A DNA stretch of 64,000 nucleotides, taken from contig NC_069130.1 in NCBI RefSeq assembly GCF_026914265.1, positions 39,859,306-39,923,305 of the forward strand, in the 5' to 3' direction. A program made the position numbers and the translations under genes. The notes beneath the pieces were generated by a model. That model was not told where the DNA came from and did not search any database. It saw only the letters and a program-made list of their open reading frames with translations. Numbering within the stretch: the stretch's first letter is position 1; the number at the start of each line of letters is the position of its first letter. Positions 1 to 12,486 of the stretch are shown in pieces. The DNA is from Mya arenaria (Eukaryota; Mollusca; Bivalvia; Myida; Myidae).

Positions 1-275
1 TTGACTACATACAGGCTAAGGGTACAAATCCGTACACTTTTTAAGTGTTTTTTTCACACTTATCTTTTTTGTTGTAAGTTAAAATTTCGTATGAAACATC
101 TTTGGTTAATGTGACAACAGATTCCCGTCCTAATATTTTTTTATGTAAAAAAATCGTTCATTTTGGAAAGAAAAACACCATAAAATTATGCTATGGAGGG
201 CACATATACTGTTTCCTTGCATGGTAATACAATTATAAATCATACGTATGCTATTTTGAATAAACACTACTGTAA

Positions 276-566
276 TGCACCAGTCAATTGTAACCACGGC
301 CCCCCTAGGTCCGGGGGGGGTGGGGTATATACCAGGGATAGCTGGGGAAATGGGCCGTGTTTTTACCTTTCAGGTGGCCCCACAGTGCCGGGTGAATGCG
401 GTGGTTTTGTCTTCGTGGGTCCCTGGGGACGGGGGCATTTGGCGGGGATCTTACCATCTGTTTGTGCCCGCAGGGCGGGGATTTTAGCTGGGTTGGCTGG
501 GCTGAAAGTCAAAATCCCCGCTATCCCCCAGAAAGGGGGGGGGCATGGTTACAATTGACTGGTGCA
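276..566. mobile_element. GC-rich MITE copy 1, TAA target duplication
   Basis: Terminal inverted repeats TGCACCAGTCAATTGTAACC and its reverse complement bound a 291-bp GC-rich element with poly-G runs. Direct TAA repeats flank it (273-275 and 567-569). The 3-bp TAA duplication suggests PIF/Harbinger. Open frames inside it are not genes. Confidence 0.8.
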
Positions 567-834
567 TAAGCCTCACTCAAGTTATTTATTGTTTCAAATG
601 TTTTTTGGAACAATTGCAATTCAAATGTTAAGATTATTTATATTTATAAATATCTTGAAGTTAACATAACCACAAAACCTCAAAAATGCACATGAATCTT
701 CTGAGGTCATTCCCGCGTGTGCGTACATTATGATTTTTAAGCGTATTTACATTAAATGGCATTTTTTTTTTAAAAAGTACTCAACAAACAAGATGAAATT
801 AATGACCAAGGCAAGCCCTGTATTCATCAAATAA

Positions 835-1116
835 TGCACCAGTCAATTGTAACCACGGTTCCCCCAGGTCTGGGGTATACCGGGGAAAAGGGCCGTGTTT
901 TTACTTTCCAGGTGACCCCGCAGGGCCAGGTGACCGTGGTGGTTTTGTCATAGGGCCATATTAAGCCGAGATTGGGCGTTATTTAGAGTCTCTGGGGTGC
1001 GGGGGCATTTGGCTGGGGTTTAAACATCAGTTTGTCCCCGCAGGGCGGGGATTTTACCCGGGGTTGGCTGGACCGAAAGTCAGACCTTGTCGGGCTGGTT
1101 ACAATTAGTAGGTGAT
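835..1116. mobile_element. GC-rich MITE copy 2, right end degraded
   Basis: Same left terminus (TGCACCAGTCAATTGTAACC) after TAA. The internal sequence is shared with copy 1 (GGCCGTGTTTTTAC, CCCGCAGGGCGGGG). The right terminus is mutated (ACAATTAGTAGGTGAT). Confidence 0.7.
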
Positions 1117-1514
1117 CAGTATTTGTGCCCTGTTTGGAAATATACCACGTATGGTCAACCAGTAATGTCATAATTATTCTTTAAGCTGCCCTTCTATAAC
1201 TCCTGTTTGAATTCTTTTCATCTCAGTAAGTTATTGTGGGGCTATTAGAACAGGTTATATGAAAGTTGACGTCACGGTATGTGAATTTCATCACCAACAT
1301 CAGAATCTTCTATTTAGAAGTAAGAGCCACATTGTTGGTTGCTTGTCATGTAATGGGACAAAATAAAACAATTTATCATGAGGAAATAGTTGTCAAACAT
1401 TTAAAATGCTCCAAAAAACTGATGTTTACAACCATGTACACAGGAGTTAAGAAATGAAAAAGACATGTTTGTGAATTGTCACAGTAAATAAATACTGCCG
1501 GTAGATATCTATAA

Positions 1515-1830
1515 CTGTCTCCGATGCCCAGTTGTAAAGTTGTCCGCCTAAGGAGTTGGAGGTCAGGGTTCAAACTCCCAAGCCACTTCTTACTGAAATA
1601 CTTTAAAAGTTGGTACAAGTACATGTAGCTCCCTTGTCTGGTGCCTGGCAGTGTAGTGCTTGAAAAAGTGGTATTCAGTACTGGTTTAGTCTAGGTAAGT
1701 TGCACCCTGTGTATCAGTGCTTCACACCTAGCCCGTGAAGGAACTAAGGGGTCTCTTCGTAAAAGAGCTAGGGTATTGCACCTGGACTCTTGTTTCCCAC
1801 ATCTGCCTTTTGCTACATCTTTTTCTATTT
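1515..1830 (+). mobile_element. tRNA-derived SINE
   Basis: A tRNA-like head (CCCAGTTGTAAAGTTG as degraded A box, GGGTTCAAACTCC as B box) is followed by an unrelated body containing CTCTTCGTAAAAGAGC, a small hairpin, and a pyrimidine-rich tail near 1820-1850. Confidence 0.55.
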
Positions 1831-1998
1831 TTTTCTATTTTATAAGGTGGTTGTCTCAAGGTGTTCATGTTAAATAAAGCATTCGGGTTGTTTATCTTCC
1901 AAGTCTAATTTCAACATGTAAACATGACGGTATTTTTCATGGTCTCTGCACAATTGCCTCCGAATATGACAATTCTGTCTCATGGAAGTGGCATGCAA

Positions 1999-2068
1999 TG
2001 CACCAGTTATTGGTTACCACGCTTTTCCCCCCAGACCTGGGAATTTGTTGTTACAATTGACTGGTGCA
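1999..2068. mobile_element. GC-rich MITE copy 3, internally deleted
   Basis: Only the two ends remain, TGCACCAGTTATTGGTTACC and TTACAATTGACTGGTGCA, separated by about 30 bp. No target duplication is visible. Confidence 0.6.
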
Positions 2069-3052
2069 ATTTAACTTGTGTGATCATCTTTTTCAAAAAT
2101 TTAATATTGTCACTCTTCAGACAGTTTGAGGGACGAATTTCTCATAGTATACTATACATGACAAACAGAATACTTGAAAAAAATGTCTGTTTTTCAGCCT
2201 GTCTGTGAATTTGTTAAAATTCACAGCCGAAAAATGACAGGCGTGAGCCTTGCATACGAGAAAGGCTAAATACCCTCTAGGGTTATAACATTGAAAAGTC
2301 AAAAGATAGTAATAGTAATCTTTTCTTTTTTAAAAAAAATGTCCACACACACTTCAAACATGAATAATATTGATATCAAGTCATAGGGTACCTATATATT
2401 GCTTTTAGTGAAACAATGTTTATACTCCTTTTCACTAGCTAACGACCAAACTAGTTTGTTCAAACAGTTGGAGAAATCCATCAAAACAGACACATATTTA
2501 GTAAACAAAAACACTATTTTATACACCTAAATCATACATTTTGGTGTCAGTGGTATTCATTATATGACAGTACTGTTTTATTAACAGCGTTGATACAAAT
2601 CCAATACCTAAAAGAATTAAGTACTCTTACTGGAGCATGATTTAGATATGAAACTATTAATCTTTTAAAGGGACACCGCATAATACAATTGCACACAATT
2701 AAAAATATTGTCTAGAATTTACATAACTTTTATATATTGTTGTGAAAAAAAAATGAATTACAGATCAATACATACCCTGCTGTAAAAGTCAATAAAGTGG
2801 TCCAGTGAACTCATGGTTCCAATACCCAATTATGGGAACTATTATTGCTTTGTCTTTGGGTACAATTAGGTTTGGTGTTTCTATACAGTGTCAGCAGGTG
2901 CTCTAAAATGGCAGCCAAAGGAATGCTTTTCATCTATATAATTTGCATATATTATATATATAATATCACAGATTTGGTTAGTATACTGAAAGGCTAGTCA
3001 CGACATAGACACAGTGAAGGTCAACTCTGCTGAAAGTCACAGCAAATAGTTG
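2069..3052. other. AT-rich sequence, nothing recognised
   Basis: No splice-framed coding similarity, RNA gene or structured repeat seen. Short open frames lack coding character. Confidence 0.4.
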
Positions 3053-3245
3053 TAGCCCGGAATTATAGCTATTCTGGTTTACCCAACCTAATCCTCCGGT
3101 ACAAACAAAATTAAACCGTTGTAATATATACACGTTACTTTGGAAACAATAGAGTCATTGGACTGTTACATGCATTTCAATAGCTTGAAATTCACCTTTT
3201 ATTTGTACCGGCATGGGAAAACTCAGTTATGTTAATTCCGGGCTA
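3053..3245. mobile_element. Small MITE with TAGCCCGGAATTA termini
   Basis: The termini TAGCCCGGAATTA and TTAATTCCGGGCTA are inverted. A second inner inverted pair (CCGGTACAAA and TTTGTACCGG) gives about 50-bp imperfect arms around a roughly 90-bp centre. Confidence 0.65.
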
Positions 3246-3692
3246 TATGTATTGCTACAATGCTTTAAAGTTGAGTTTAAGATATGAAATGATCACATGA
3301 CTTGCAAGGTCATATCATTCCATGCTTTTTTTAACTGGGAACCCATTATGTGCTATTTCTAAATAGGTAAACTGTGCTGATGTCAGTGATGTGACATAAT
3401 TGTGTGTTTATCTTCATTATAAATGATCTGCCTCATGGTAGCTCACAAGGACATTTCTATGCTGTTTTTGAGAAGTTACTGGGTTTTTTGACCATCTGAT
3501 GTCTGGACAATTATCGAATAGAATGTGTAACGCTTTGATATAAAAAAAAATGTGTCGGAGACTGGGTTCAAACCCGCGTGGCCAAATTTGAAACCCAGCA
3601 TCTTACTTTTCTTACGTGAGAAAGCCCTTGAAAGCCAAAGTTTAAGCCACTTTCACTGATACTCAGTACCTTGATTTTGTAAATTGACTTAA

Positions 3693-4034
3693 AGCTGCAC
3701 TCTCACAGATTGAACGTTTTGACAACTTTTTTATTTTTGTCTTGGAACGAGCAGTTTTTGGCGTAAATATCAGAAAACCAGTAATAAAAGACTGATGACA
3801 AAAGATCAGATGGCAGATTTTCATATTTCCTCTCCAAAATTGATGTTTATGCATTTTTTTAAATCGTCTAAGCCATAAAACATTAAATTTGGAATGGAAA
3901 TATGAAAATCTGCGATGTGACATTTTGCCAACGGTCTTTCATCACTGGTTTGCAGATATTGACACAAAAGTTTGCTAATTCCAAGACAAATAATAAAAAA
4001 GTTGTAAAAACGGTAAATTTGTGAGAGTGCAGCT
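3693..4034. mobile_element. MITE with TTAA target duplication (AGCTGCACTCTCACA termini)
   Basis: 342 bp bounded by AGCTGCACTCTCACAGATT and the inverted TTGTGAGAGTGCAGCT, with TTAA directly repeated outside (3689-3692, 4035-4038). TTAA duplication points to a piggyBac- or Kolobok-type source. A fragment of one end recurs at about 12883-12905. Confidence 0.75.
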
Positions 4035-4109
4035 TTAAGTTGTAATATTTTTGAATTTGTAACTCCAGTCCACGGACATTGAATGATGATTGTTAAAAAG
4101 TTTCTGATT

Positions 4110-4560
4110 TTATTCCCCCGCAACAGAGTGGGGAGAGGATTATAGGAATGCATTTCGTCTGTCTGTCCATAACATTTCGTGTCCGGGCTTTAACTTACTT
4201 ATGCATTAATGGATTACCATTTTCCTTGGTACAAATGTTGTCCTTATTGAGACGATGTGCAGTGAACTTGATCCGGGTCCATATTTCAAATGCATTGATG
4301 GGTACCATATAACTTTTTACAAATGTTGTCATTGAGATGATGTGGAGTGACCTTGACCCAGGTCCAAACCTCAATGTTCAAGGTCACATCTGACATTTAA
4401 AGGCCATAGTACACATGCTCGTGTCTGGGTATAACTTGCAGGAATGGATTACCATATTACCTGGTAGAAATGTGTCCTCATTGGGATGATTTGCAGTGAC
4501 CTTGACCTGTGTCCATAACTCAATGGTCAAGGTCACATCTAACATTTAAAGGTCCTACAC
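4110..4560. repeat. Degenerate tandem-core interspersed repeat
   Basis: Two to three diverged units sharing AATGGATTACCAT, GTCCTNATTGNGANGAT, GCAGTGACCTTGACC and AAGGTCACATCTAACATTTAAAGG. It starts near CCCCGCAACAGAGTGGGGAG, which forms a short hairpin. Confidence 0.5.
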
Positions 4561-5577
4561 TTAGTACACACAATATGAATAACAAATATCGTTATGTTCA
4601 GATATCCGAGAATGTTATTTGCAGGGGATATAGCTGTCCTTTGGATTGCCTTGTTGTACATTCAGGCACTGATTTAATTGTGTCTTTGAACAGATCTTGA
4701 AATGATGCCCCACCCCAATTTAATATTATAGTTGTAAAATTTTGTTTTGAATTGTTACAGGCCCATTGTCCGCATTTCCAGAATGGTGAAAGCCAAAGTA
4801 TGTTCAGGATGGAACATCACAGGAAAGATCCAGGGATATGCTCACAAAGGCAAGGTTGATTTTTACAGAAGATTACATTTGGAGCCAATTATCAATATGA
4901 GTTCTTTTCAATGATTATTTACTTGTTTAGGTACTTACTTTTGTGTTAAGGCAATGACTTATTTGCATCTATGATAACAATAAATATTTGACATGGAAAG
5001 CCAAAATATTGAAAGCAATTCAATGGTATAGTTTCAAAACTATTTTATCCCATCAAGCCTTAAGTGAAAATGAATGGACACTGCAATTTTGTGAAGAATA
5101 TGAGTTTCAAAATGACTTTCAAAATACAAACAATTTTTCTATGGTCATATAAATATTATTTATTTTCTCTTAATTGTGCTGAAATTGGCCCGTTTCAAGC
5201 CATGTTTCATGTAGTTAGTGATAACAATGATTAATAGACATGTATCATTCCTGTATACAGTGCATCAGAAGGGACAGTACACATCTTTCATTCCCACCAT
5301 TCTTTGTGAAGAGGAATCCAAATGTTCTTTGGCCTGATCGAGTTCTTATGGGTAAGTTAAAGTAAAACCAATTTATCTCACTGATTTCTGAGGTGTATTT
5401 TTTATGCCCCCGAGAGTGAAAAAAATTAAAATCGCACTGTCCTTTCCTGTGTCTAGCTCAACTTCTCGTTTACAGTTATGTTCAAAGCTATCTGAAAGTG
5501 AGATTTCTATATTTGATTTGACAAAATCAAAGATGGTTGCTAACTTTATTGAATCACTCCTATGCATTTATATTCCT

Positions 5578-5640
5578 TGATGAGCATTGTCTCTTGTGAG
5601 GATAGTAACTGGCTTACTGCTATCCTAAGAATGCTTATCA
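5578..5640. repeat. Short fold-back
   Basis: TGATGAGCATT...GAGGATAGTA pairs with the inverted TGCTATCCTAAGAATGCTTATCA, making a hairpin of about 63 bp. Confidence 0.5.
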
Positions 5641-5849
5641 TTTATGTAAAGTACTTGTATGTTTTTCTCTTAAGTTTGCTTGTAAACTTTGAAAAAAAAT
5701 CTGCATGATAAACTAGGCACACTCTTTCTCCCGAATAAGATTTATCACAATTGACAATTGTTTTTATATACCAAATGTATGAAAAAATGTTTAAATCTAT
5801 GGTTTTCATGTATAAAGTACCAAGTTTAATTAACAGAAAGGTGCAGAAA

Positions 5850-5998
5850 TCACAGTATTTCAATGAGACCATAGTAGATCACAGTTAATCTTTAGCACTC
5901 ACCATAAATGCATTATTTAGAAGAAGATAAAGATTTATCACTTAGAATTTATTTTTGTTTATACATGCGTTTGTATTGATTTTGAATAAGAGTGTTAC
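5850..5998 (-). mobile_element. Truncated copy of the second TTAA MITE family
   Basis: Reverse-orientation match to the element at 12117: it ends TTTTGAATAAGAGTGTTACT then TTAA, and shares the inner GTAGATCACAGT and AATGCATTATTTAG segments. The far end is missing. Confidence 0.5.
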
Positions 5999-8900
5999 TT
6001 TAAACATTAAAATATATAGTAGTAACAGAATTAATCTCCATAGAATTTGAACTTAAATGGCTTGCATTAATTCAATCTTTCTTTTTTCATTTTTTGATGA
6101 ATTGATCAGATTGTTGGATCAAAGAAGACAAAAATAAAAACCTAAAATTCTGATACAAACAATAATTGCACTCAGATGTAGTGCAAATCAACTTTATTGA
6201 CTGACCAACATATTTGCAAAATAGTACTGGTATATTGCCCTCAGTATACGATCAATGTATACAAGAGGATGTTTTCCGATGGGATTTAGATGCATTTGTA
6301 AAAACGTGGGAAATACAAGGGATTATGAATGAGATTCATACCACACAAAATTGAAAATGGTTTTACAGTAGGTGAAAATTATAACCTGTCAAAGCTGATA
6401 ATATATTTGATTATTACTGGTAGCAAAAATGTTACAAGTAAACCACATGTATCTATTTAACAGCTAGAGTAGATGTGTCAAGCTAATTCAAATATTTTAA
6501 TGATGTGTAATGTGCACTTAATTTTATTTTAAACTTTGTTGCATAAAGAAGAAAAGGAAAAAAAGTTAATGACTGTTCTCAGCTTAAAGTCAAGAAGAGG
6601 TACTAGTATATAACACTGGCTGATCTTTAGGGGATGGGGTATAACTGGAGTGCTTGAAATATAGCCTATATTTCATCATTCTCGTACACTAGTGATAATG
6701 CAATGTTTAACATTGTCTTAGATTTATAATTATCAATCCTCTGATGAAAAAGAAGGTATTTCATTAAACAACAGTTAAGTACTTTGTATTTTTTCACAAG
6801 CAACAAGAAAAATCCCACCTGTTGTCTGATTGACAGAGTATTTTTATTCCATACATTTGTTTATTTCAGTAATTGACAATGAGACTCTAACCAATGTGTC
6901 CAAATATTGCCAAATTAACTTTGTCTGCTTACAAACTTTCAAGAGGATTTCTTATCAAATCCTTAAGTTTCAGGTTGCCTTGTTTATGTGCTTTATATGG
7001 ATAAATATATGTTGGAAGATCTTTAAAGATAAACCTAATGTTTATCATAAAACTATGGTATTATATTTGGTCCAAATAGTGAGATAAAAAAAGAGTGTAT
7101 AAACCAATGTTTTATCTTTGAATGCATATTCTATCTGACAAGTATTGTTTCTCTGCAGGTGCCTTGAGCCATCCTAGGAGGCATCCCAAGTAACAACATT
7201 AAGAACGTATAAATGTTTGAACTGTGCAGACTTCTTCTTGTGAGAAAAAAAGGTACACATACATGTAATGACTTACAAATATTTTTCAATTAGAATTGTG
7301 ATTATCATTTTTGTCCTTTGAAGAGAACCTTTCATCAAAAGTAATAGAAGAACATTAGATAGTATACTGTCATAACTGCATATAATAATAACTGAAGTTA
7401 ATATTAATTCATTCCACCTTCTGCCAAGTGGCTATGATGTGCTAAGCAGACTAAAAAATTTCAGCCTGCAGCCAATGAGATAGAAATGGAGAGAAGGGCA
7501 ATAGCAGCTTGCACATGTCAAGGATCTGCAGCACATGAAACCCCTTAAACTGAAGATGATGGTGGGTCCCTGATGCAATGTAAATTATATGGAATGTTTT
7601 GTATATAACCAGTTATTCAATCATCATCAGTGCTGTACACAGAGTATTAAGTATATAACATTTCGATTTCTGTATCTTTCTTTTTCTGATTTATATGAAC
7701 CCGAGCCGATTTCATTGAAGTAGAAGTTACTTATAATTGCAACCTCCTTAAATGTATCGTATATTAGTTTAAAAACAAAAGTACAGGTCACAGCCTTTTC
7801 CCACATGCCTGAAAAATGTGTTGTTTACCAAATGATATGCATTGCGTGATTCTGGGCCTTGCAAAAGAATTACCGGTACTAAAAATGAAATAATCATGTT
7901 TTTTTCTATGTATATAAATTTCTTCCAAACTTCTTTCTTTTAAAGGATTGTCATTGGCACACAATTTTTTGAATGATTTATGTCCCATTACTTTTCTCAT
8001 GTTTTCAATGCAACTACATACTTCAACCCTACATAATTTGACTACATTCATTGTAAGAAAGAACACTGGATTAAAAATTCAAAATGTATGAACACTACTT
8101 TCTTAATTTCTTTTTCATAAAGAACATGAAGAATCTGTGGTAGGAAAACAAGTAGTATTATAAACTTGTTGTAATGTTGATATGATAATTCTGTATGTCA
8201 TTTCATTCATGTGTTCAATCATTTACTTACAAAAGGAATTTTTTTTTATTCAAAATGCCTTATACATGGCGCCGCTTGTAAACATGTATCTTGAACAAAA
8301 ATGTGCGATGCACCTTTTGCATTGATATTGGGTGTGCTCCAAACAAGAACTGAAACAGGAATGTAGGGCATAGTTTTATTTTATTACATGGCATATGTGT
8401 TCAGTACATAATCTAGTCAAAATCTGATTACAATTTTTGTAATACAGTTAACTTCAGAAAGAACAAATATTATGTGCCCATTTTTCATGATGAATTCTTA
8501 CAAATGTGCAGATTAATGAAATTTGGACAGTCTCTCAATATATATGCTTATTTATAGTATTTGTTTTTGCTGTCATGTTTATACTTTAAAAGCAATGACA
8601 TTATGTTGTTTTTTTAAATCATTAATGGGAAAAAACATAAATATACAAGAAGAATTAATTTCAATTAATTTTCTGAATCAGTTCCTGAAGCCTAGAGATG
8701 TCAGCACTCGCAGTCAGCCGCTTTATCATCCATTGCTCCATTAACCTCATCCATCTGGTCAACACAATTCAAACATACCAGGTAATGGTAAATTTAGAAA
8801 TGGGCTGAATTGACCATTTGAACATGTTGCGTCATTTAATTTGAATAACAAACGTTACAGCAATTAAACCCAAAGAATAATATGTTTATTAACTGGATAT

Positions 8901-9084
8901 TTAATTCCTAACAAGTTTAACATGTTAAACAACCATGAGCTTGTGCAATACATTAAATGTTGACTGAACATTACAAATCATATAATTTAATTATTCAACT
9001 AATGGACTGGTTTATTGTTTAGTCATTTAGTCTTATGCGATGGTAGTGTGTACGTAGTATGTGCCTCCGTGCGTCTGTAAACAA

Positions 9085-9720
9085 TTCCTCTTTAACATGA
9101 TACAGCCTTCAGTTTTGATTGTATCTTGATGAAACTTGTACAGTATCTACATATCCATAAGAGCTCGGTTCCTTTTGAAAACCAGCCAGATCCGCCCATG
9201 CATGCCTAGATTATGGGCCTTGATAGTATAAAAAATCAGTGTGTCAGTAAGCAGTTGCTCGTTAACATGATACAGCCTTCAGTTTTGATTGTATCTCGAT
9301 GAAACTTGAACAGTATCTACATATCCATAAGAGCTTGGTTCCTTTTGAAAACCAGCCAGATCCGCCCATGCATGCCTAGATTATGGGCCTTGATAGTAAA
9401 AAAATCAGTGTGTCAGTAAGCAGTTGCTGGTTAACAAGATACAGTCTTCAGTTTTGATTGTATCTCGATGAAACTTGAACAGTATCTACATATCCATAAG
9501 AGCTTGGTTCCTTTTGAAAACCAGCCAGATCCGCCCATGCATGCCTAGATTATGGGCCTTGATAGTAAAAAAATCAGTGTGTCAGTAAGCAGTTGCTGGT
9601 TAACAAGATACAGTCTTCAGTTTTGATCGTATTTTGATGAAACTTGTACAGTATTTTGATATCCATTAGAGCTTGGTTCCTTTCGAAAAACCTTGAAATG
9701 ATAAGATTATGGGCCTTTAT
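9085..9720 (+). repeat. Interspersed element with about four 169-bp tandem core units
   Basis: Units share ACAGTCTTCAGTTTTGATTG, CTCGATGAAACTTG, CATATCCATAAGAGC and CATGCATGCCTAGATTATGG. The left flank (CTTATGCGATGGTAGTGTG, TACGTAGTATGTGC) recurs inverted at the end of the array at 33.9 kb, so the two are copies of one element. Tandem cores inside short flanks recall the bivalve pearl or Helitron-like elements. Confidence 0.7.
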
Positions 9721-10015
9721 GAAAAAATGAGTATTCAGAATCCATAAGGGGTTGGTTCTTTTCAAAACAGTGATGTTGACCACACAAACCCAGCCAGTAG
9801 AACATAGGCCTCTAGTTTATTATAAGTGCATGTTTGTCTTCATAGCATCATTATATATTTCTTTATTACATGAAGCTAATTTGTATGTGAAGCTTTGATT
9901 TTATGCACTCTTTTCAGATACAGTTTCAGTTTAACTTTTAACTTTCAGTTAAAACAGATATGGGTGCAAGTCATGACACTTTTACAGGTAATGTTTATTA
10001 AACATTCAGTATTTA

Positions 10016-10035
10016 TATATATATATATATATATT
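10016..10035. repeat. AT dinucleotide microsatellite
   Basis: An uninterrupted run of alternating A and T, about 20 bp. A similar short run is at 17660-17676. Confidence 0.8.
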
Positions 10036-10559
10036 TAAAAAAGATGTCAATTGTAAAAGGATAGTATAATGTAGATGGATTAGATGCAATGAAGATGACA
10101 GAAGTCAAAATCATCTTTATAATAATTTGATATTATTTGTACTATTATTTAATTGCCATAATGATGAAATACATAAAACTGAAAATGGAAATAATTTCTA
10201 TGAAGGATCTTCTTTCTATTTCCAATAGATTAAAGATGTCCGAGATTCACGATGAATGCTGTTTGAAGAAGAATGAACAGAATCACATTTTAATTTAATC
10301 TCACTGCCAATGTGGACTTAAAGAGGACAGGCTCTTGTTATGACAACTGTATTTTTAAGTAACAGAGATAAGGGTGTTATTGGAATCATTTCAATAAAAT
10401 ATGGGAGTACCGGTACATACCAGTTTGATATCTTGATTAGACTGGGACTTAAACAAAAATGGTAGATATTGGACCTCTCTAATACACATTATAAACATCT
10501 CATGTCTTAAGTCAATAACAAAGCTGTAATAAGGCGATATTTAGTGTAATTAACACTTA

Positions 10560-10733
10560 GGGCTATTCTTCTAAAACATATAACCACCGGGTTTGGCAGA
10601 TTTTTAATAATATATGGTTGGGCTTTTTTGCTAATTTGCACCCCAAAAGGCACATTTGCTTTTGTATGGGGTTGGCATAAAAACTTAATAAATGCCTTCC
10701 CTCCAGTGGTTATATTTTTAAATGGAATAGCCC
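10560..10733. mobile_element. Harbinger-type MITE with TTA duplication
   Basis: 174 bp with termini GGGCTATTC and GAATAGCCC and longer imperfect arms (ATATAACCACCGG with CCAGTGGTTATAT). TTA is directly repeated at 557-559 and 734-736 of the 10-kb block. GGG-starting termini with a 3-bp TTA duplication fit PIF/Harbinger. Confidence 0.75.
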
Positions 10734-11154
10734 TTATCAACATTTTTAGCTGGACTATTTGAATAATAAGGAGGGTTATACCACTCGCCTCAGCATCTGC
10801 TTTGGCTTTAGCGTCCGGTTAAAGTTTAAGACCAAGTTGGGATTTTCACTCATAACTGCAAAACCCTTCATTAAAGTCACTTAATACTCCATACAGTTGT
10901 TCAGGGCCATTACATAATGATGTTAATACTTCAATAGCCTTCATTCAATGGACTTAATACCTTGCACAATTAATGATGAACATCTTACAATAAGGTGACA
11001 TAACTCCATTTTAACTAAATACAAATTATTGCCCTTTTTTCATTTTTATTTCTTATGTCAGGCACATTTATATATTCTTAACAGGGTTTTTGAAAGCTAA
11101 TTGTTTGGGCGGGCTGGTGGAAGGGTCTTCAAAGTCACCTTATGTGTAAAATAA

Positions 11155-11690
11155 TTTTAGCTAGGTTTGACATATAGTGACCAAACTTCGTATGTAGGAA
11201 GCGTTTATGAAGACCTTTCATGAGATTGCGTTTTAGGCTTCTGGGATCAATATAAAGGTCAAAGTTACTATTAAAAGCAAAAGAACTGGTATTGATTAAC
11301 TTAAAGGTCGACATATTGTGACCAAACTTGGTTTATATGAAAGTTCATACAGACTTTTTTATTGTGTTTTGGTTATGATCTAGGTCAAAGTCAGTATTGC
11401 TGAAAAGTACAAATATAGTTAGTACTGAATAAGTAAGGGGTGACAATGTGTGACCAAACTTGGTATATATGACAAGTTAATGGAGAGCTTTCATTCGAAT
11501 GCCTTGGGCCCCTTAGGGTCAATGTCAATGTTACTAAAAAAATATTACTTTTTGGTACTGAATAACCTAAGTTATGGTTGATATACTGTGACCAAACTTG
11601 ATATATAGGAAGAGTTTATTGAGAACTTTCATGAGATTGTGTTTTGGGCGCATAGGATCTAGGTCACTGTTACAAAAATAGTAGACAGCA
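11155..11690. repeat. Degenerate tandem repeat, units about 125-140 bp
   Basis: Four diverged units, each with GTGACCAAACTTGGTATATA, TTTCATGAGATTG(T/C)GTTTTGG and GATCTAGGTCA(A/C)NGTTACT. Probably another tandem-core interspersed element. Confidence 0.55.
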
Positions 11691-12116
11691 GTTGAAACTG
11701 AACTTCTTCTGCCAATCATTAACAAAACAACTATTGTCACATCACGATTACTGTTCTTTTAAATTGATTTTTCTATTGCTTTTGACAAGCACATATTACA
11801 TCATAATGTAAGAAGATACATTGTTAAAAAAAAACAGAAAATGTTAATTTGAATAAGAGTGTCCTTCTTTTAAATTTGTAGCTGTTTACTTACCATGAAT
11901 TTATCTTTAAATACAACTTGTACTTTTTATGTGTAGGGTTACGAGTTGGACCATATTGAGAGATTGTTTTAAATAGCATATGCTAAAACATACTGTGACT
12001 GTTGTTGCTGCCTTTTAATTTTATGAAAAGTATTGCTTTATTATTTTTTTAAATTCCATATTCTTAAGCTCCTTCTAATTCTTGTCAGGTAATTTTTAAA
12101 TCAAATTAATTGTTAA

Positions 12117-12486
12117 AGTGACACTCTTATTCAAAATCAATGCATACATATGTATAACAAACATACATTTTGAGTGATAAACCTTTAACTTCTTACTAAA
12201 TAATGCATTGATGGAACATATTTATTACTGGTAGCAAGTTTGTAACCCTGTATTTAATAACAGAAAACGCAAAAATATTTAATGATTGATGAATGCTAAA
12301 AGATTTACTGTGATCTACTTTAATAGTCTCATAAGGTAGATACACCATGTTTTATGCACATTTCTTTCAAATCAAAATCGGTATCCTTCATGAGAACCAT
12401 TGCTTTCAACATTCATTTATCCTTTTCGCAATATTAAAACAATAGTATTAGTAGTGGTAAACCTTTTTGGGAGTAAGAGTGCATCT
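12117..12486. mobile_element. MITE with TTAA duplication (second family), full copy
   Basis: Termini AGTGACACTCTTATTC and the inverted GAGTAAGAGTGCATCT. TTAA repeats at 12113-12116 and 12487-12490. The interior is AT-rich. Confidence 0.7.

Larger units (their letters stand above)
4761..10420 (+). ncRNA. Possible spliced plus-strand transcript (lncRNA or short-ORF gene)
   Basis: A series of well-formed splice signals on the plus strand: 4761-4854 (acceptor GTTACAG, weak donor GTTGAT), 5261-5351 (ATACAG, GTAAGT), 7159-about 7251 (CTCTGCAG, GTACAC), 8682-8781 (GAATCAG, GTAATG), 9949-9987 (CTTTCAG, GTAATG) and 10229 onward (CCAATAG), with AATAAA at 10393-10398. Reading exons 1-3 gives a short open frame (VRISRMVKAKVCSGWNITGK, then PDRVLMGALSHPRRHPK-stop) with no similarity I recognise. 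Later exons look non-coding. The linkage between exons is inferred. Confidence 0.35.

Noticed and set aside
193-558. Gly-rich 121-codon frame
   Set aside because: It lies inside a MITE defined by inverted termini and a TAA duplication, with no splice or coding support.
1515-1600. Functional tRNA gene
   Set aside because: The B box is good but the A box and arms are degraded and an unrelated body follows, so it is a SINE. Similar B-box fragments near 3550, 29265 and 34072 are also not tRNAs.
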